Source: Hydrogenothermaceae bacterium (lineage in GTDB: Bacteria; Aquificota; Aquificia; Aquificales; Hydrogenothermaceae). From it: a stretch of 7,773 bases of DNA. Below the pieces are notes generated by a model, which was given only the letters and a program-made list of their open reading frames with translations, ran no database searches and was not told the origin of the DNA. The stretch is taken from the NCBI GenBank assembly GCA_012961365.1, contig DTZN01000105.1:1-7773 (forward strand). Reading direction: 5' to 3'. Below, in pieces: positions 5,473-7,773 of this stretch (position 1 is the stretch's first letter; every line of letters begins with the position of its first letter). The position numbers and the translations under genes were made by a program.

Positions 5473-7550
5473 AAATAAAGCAGTTTATAAAATCAATTCT
5501 AAATAGTTATTCAGAGATTTTCTTTTTAGAAAATCCTGTTGCTGGTTTTTTATTTTTATTAATTACGTTTATTAACCCTTATTTAGGAATTTCAGGAATT
5601 TTAGCTGTTTTATCAGCATATCTTTTTGCAAAGTTTTTAAGTTTAGAGAAAGAATTTTTAGAAAGTGGTTTTTATACATATAATGCCCTTTTAGTTGGAC
5701 TTTCTATAGGATATTTGTTTAAATTTGGAATTTTAACTTTATTTCTTGTTTTTATTTCTGGAATTTTAAGTCTTATTTTTTCTATGTTCTTATATAGTAT
5801 ATTTTCTTATTATTTGAAACTTCCTATACTTAGCATACCTTTTACAGTTATAAGCTCAATAATATATCTTTCTGTTGCAGGTTATACAAATTTATTTATA
5901 GATGCACTATATCCTCATTTTAATATACTATTTTTAGAAGAAAACACCCCTCAATTTTTAAGTGGTTTCTTTAAATCCTTAGGGGCAATAATTTTTTCCC
6001 CACATGTATTTACAGGTATTATAATTAGCATTGTTTTATTTTTTATTTCTCGTATTTTGTTTTTTTTAGCCTTGATTGGTTATTATATAGGAGCTTTTAC
6101 AGTATATCTGTTTAAAGGGTCCTTTTATAATACATTTTCAGATATAAGTAATTTTAATTTTATCCTTATTGCATTAGCTTTAGGAGGAATATTTTTAATT
6201 CCTTCTATTAAAAGCTATTTTATAGCAATTATAGCTGTGATAACTTCAACAATTGTTTTATCTGCTACAAAATCTTTTTGGTCTTTTTATGGGATACCTG
6301 TATTTACTTTACCTTTTAATCTAATAACTTTAATGTTTTTATATGTTCTTGGAATTGTTGGTTTTCCTTATATAGCAAAAATAATAAGAAAAACTCCTGA
6401 AGAAACATTGGATTTATTTTTAACTTCCCAAAAACGATTTCAAGGGATAGAGCGGGGTATTTATTTACCTTTTGCTGGAGAATGGACAGTTTGGCAAGGA
6501 TTTGATGGAAAATGGACGCACAAGGGACAATTGAAATATGCTTATGATTTTGTAATAAGCGATGAAAATGGAAAAACATATATAAATGATGGGCTTAACT
6601 TAACAGATTATTATGCATTTAGAAAACCTGTTTTATCTCCTGTTAAAGGTAGAGTTGTCAAAGTAATATCAGATTTACCAGACAATGAAATAGGAACAGT
6701 TGATAAGGAAAATAACTGGGGTAATTATGTAGTTATTTATGATGAAAGAGGTTTTTATGTTGAACTATCTCACTTTGCTCAAAATAGCATAAAGGTAAAA
6801 GAAGGAGATTGGGTAGAAGTAGGAACGTTTTTAGGACTTTGTGGAAATTCTGGATATTCTCCACAGCCACATATTCATATTCAGGTTCAAATGTATCCAG
6901 AAGTTGGAAGTCCTACATTACCTTTTAGTTTTGTTTCATTTATTTCCAATAATGAATTTTTTTCTAACGATTTACCTAAAGAAGGAGAAAAAATAAAACC
7001 AGCATTTGAAGATAGGTCCAAAACTAGTAAGCTTTCTTTTTATTTAGATAATTGTTTTACTTATGAGGTTTTTATTGATGATAAAAAAATAGATGAATTT
7101 GAAATGTCAGTAAAAATGGCAATAGATGGAACATTTTACTTTGATACAGGCAAAGGAAAACTATACTTTGGTAAAGCAAACAAAACATTTTATTTTTATA
7201 GGCTAGATGGATTTGATGAATATTTAAAAGATATATTTATATCAGCTCCTAAGATACCACTTACATCTGAAAAAGATATAATCTTTAAGGATTATTTACC
7301 TTTTAAGTTAACTACACCTAAAATATTAAAAAATTTTGTTCTTTTTATAGCATCTTTTAATCATTCAATTGCTTTATCAAAATATGAAGGAAAACTTATT
7401 GATGAAAAAACAGTTGAAGGCAAAATTTTTCCAGCTTTTTCTAAAAATTTTATTTTAGCAAAATTAGTATTAGATGAAATCTTTGGTATTAAGGAAATTA
7501 AAATAGGAAATAAAACATATAAGCTAAAAAATATAAATTTTGGAGGTTAA
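5469..7550 (+). CDS. Urea-transporter-family membrane protein fused to M23 metallopeptidase
   Basis: A 693-residue fusion. Residues 1 to about 305 form a hydrophobic channel-like domain of the urea transporter (UT) family with two inverted halves. The first has YSEIFFLENPVAG (14-26) and GFYTYNALLVGLSIG (67-81); the second has SLGAIIFSPHVFTG (170-183), IALALGG (234-240) and FTLPFNL (279-285). About ten membrane helices are expected. Residues about 335-480 are an M23 (lysostaphin/LytM-type) zinc endopeptidase domain with H351...D360 (THKGQLKYAYDF), PVLSPVKGRVV (387-397), H435 (LSHF) and H468-x-H470 (PHIHIQ), so all expected metal/catalytic residues are present. Residues about 500-693 are a beta-rich tail I cannot assign. 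The gene overlaps the PLP gene by ATGA and has no clear Shine-Dalgarno, so it is probably translated by coupling. Transported solute and cleaved substrate are unknown; plain urea uptake is not supported by neighbours. Confidence 0.87.
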   Translation: MKIKQFIKSILNSYSEIFFLENPVAGFLFLLITFINPYLGISGILAVLSAYLFAKFLSLEKEFLESGFYTYNALLVGLSIGYLFKFGILTLFLVFISGILSLIFSMFLYSIFSYYLKLPILSIPFTVISSIIYLSVAGYTNLFIDALYPHFNILFLEENTPQFLSGFFKSLGAIIFSPHVFTGIIISIVLFFISRILFFLALIGYYIGAFTVYLFKGSFYNTFSDISNFNFILIALALGGIFLIPSIKSYFIAIIAVITSTIVLSATKSFWSFYGIPVFTLPFNLITLMFLYVLGIVGFPYIAKIIRKTPEETLDLFLTSQKRFQGIERGIYLPFAGEWTVWQGFDGKWTHKGQLKYAYDFVISDENGKTYINDGLNLTDYYAFRKPVLSPVKGRVVKVISDLPDNEIGTVDKENNWGNYVVIYDERGFYVELSHFAQNSIKVKEGDWVEVGTFLGLCGNSGYSPQPHIHIQVQMYPEVGSPTLPFSFVSFISNNEFFSNDLPKEGEKIKPAFEDRSKTSKLSFYLDNCFTYEVFIDDKKIDEFEMSVKMAIDGTFYFDTGKGKLYFGKANKTFYFYRLDGFDEYLKDIFISAPKIPLTSEKDIIFKDYLPFKLTTPKILKNFVLFIASFNHSIALSKYEGKLIDEKTVEGKIFPAFSKNFILAKLVLDEIFGIKEIKIGNKTYKLKNINFGG

Positions 7551-7555
7551 TAAAA

Positions 7556-7773
7556 ATGAATTTAAAAAATGTATTTCTCATATTTTCAACTATATCAACA
7601 ACTTCCTTTGCATCTTCATTGGCTAGTGTGTCAATATATGGAACTCCTTTAATTTATAAAAATTCACAAGCAAAAAAAGATGGTTATTTTTTAGGTTCTT
7701 ATATTTATTACGGGTATGGACTAAATCACTCTTTTGAAGGGGAGTTTGACTATACAAAGATAAACTTACAAAA
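7556..7773 (+). CDS. Exported, probably outer-membrane beta-barrel protein (5' part only)
   Basis: The first 72 codons are present and the frame runs off the window. Residues 1 to about 19 form a signal peptide (MNLKNVFLIFSTISTTSFA), with likely cleavage after TSFA or shortly after. The mature part alternates aromatic and polar residues (SVSIYGTPLIY, YFLGSYIYYGYGLNHSFEGEFDY), the pattern of transmembrane beta strands in outer-membrane barrels. The GGAGGT site (7542-7547) lies in the last codons of the UT/M23 gene and the gap is only 5 bases, so it belongs to the same operon. The barrel call rests on strand pattern and signal peptide only; the specific family is not recognisable from this fragment. 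It might provide an exit or anchoring point in the outer membrane for the pathway. Confidence 0.75.
   Translation, partial: MNLKNVFLIFSTISTTSFASSLASVSIYGTPLIYKNSQAKKDGYFLGSYIYYGYGLNHSFEGEFDYTKINLQ

Noticed and set aside
5469..6400. Urea uptake for urease-based nitrogen metabolism
   Set aside because: No urease, nickel or nitrogen-regulation gene is in the window, pore motifs look altered, and the protein is fused to a peptidase.
3064..6579. Minus-strand open frames within the right operon (3064-3261, 3953-4153, 6316-6579)
   Set aside because: They lie antisense to conserved motif-bearing proteins and show no recognisable domain or start signals.
1..7773. CRISPR arrays, insertion sequences, tRNA/rRNA genes, tmRNA near smpB
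   Set aside because: No regularly spaced long repeats, transposase-like protein, cloverleaf or conserved rRNA stretch was seen, and no tmRNA gene could be recognised.

Overview
The window is strongly AT-rich with short, tightly packed genes. SmpB is the best phylogenetic marker in it. Its sequence style, the AAGGAG-type ribosome binding sites and the lysine/isoleucine-rich proteins suggest a thermophilic Gram-negative bacterium, most likely Aquificota of the Sulfurihydrogenibium/Hydrogenothermaceae type. This placement comes from pattern recognition, not a search. The window opens with 11 bases identical to the 3' end of an Illumina adapter, so its left edge is almost certainly a raw contig end.

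Left half, minus strand (about 2724 down to 1). This looks like one transcription unit: an exported thioredoxin-fold/SSP411-like protein (DUF255 family), then smpB (trans-translation), then a small charged 87-residue protein, then possibly a gene that runs off the contig. Spacing is tight: the smpB start codon directly follows the upstream stop, and 12 bases separate smpB from the 87-residue gene.

Centre (2725-2835). This is a divergent intergenic region. For the rightward operon it holds a good -10 box preceded by three TTAAC-type direct repeats exactly 11 bp apart, which looks like an operator for a PhoB/OmpR-type response regulator.

Right half, plus strand (2836 to the end). A five-gene operon encodes a stand-alone PqqD-like protein, a CarB-type ATP-grasp ligase, a fold-III PLP decarboxylase related to diaminopimelate/ornithine decarboxylases, a urea-transporter-family membrane protein fused to an M23 metallopeptidase, and the start of an exported, probably outer-membrane beta-barrel protein. 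The first gap is 10 bp, the next two junctions are 4-base ATGA overlaps and the last gap is 5 bp, so these genes are very likely co-expressed and work together.

This operon is the interesting part. It combines a peptide-recognition module, an amide-forming ligase, an amino-acid decarboxylase, a membrane channel/peptidase fusion and an envelope protein. There is no urease, no other lysine-pathway gene, no radical SAM enzyme and no visible precursor peptide. The PLP enzyme also carries an N-terminal tail with a YxxPxI motif like those of RiPP leader peptides, which could be what the PqqD-like protein binds. A plausible reading is a biosynthesis/export or envelope-modification pathway for an amino-acid- or peptide-derived product. 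The product cannot be determined from the sequence.
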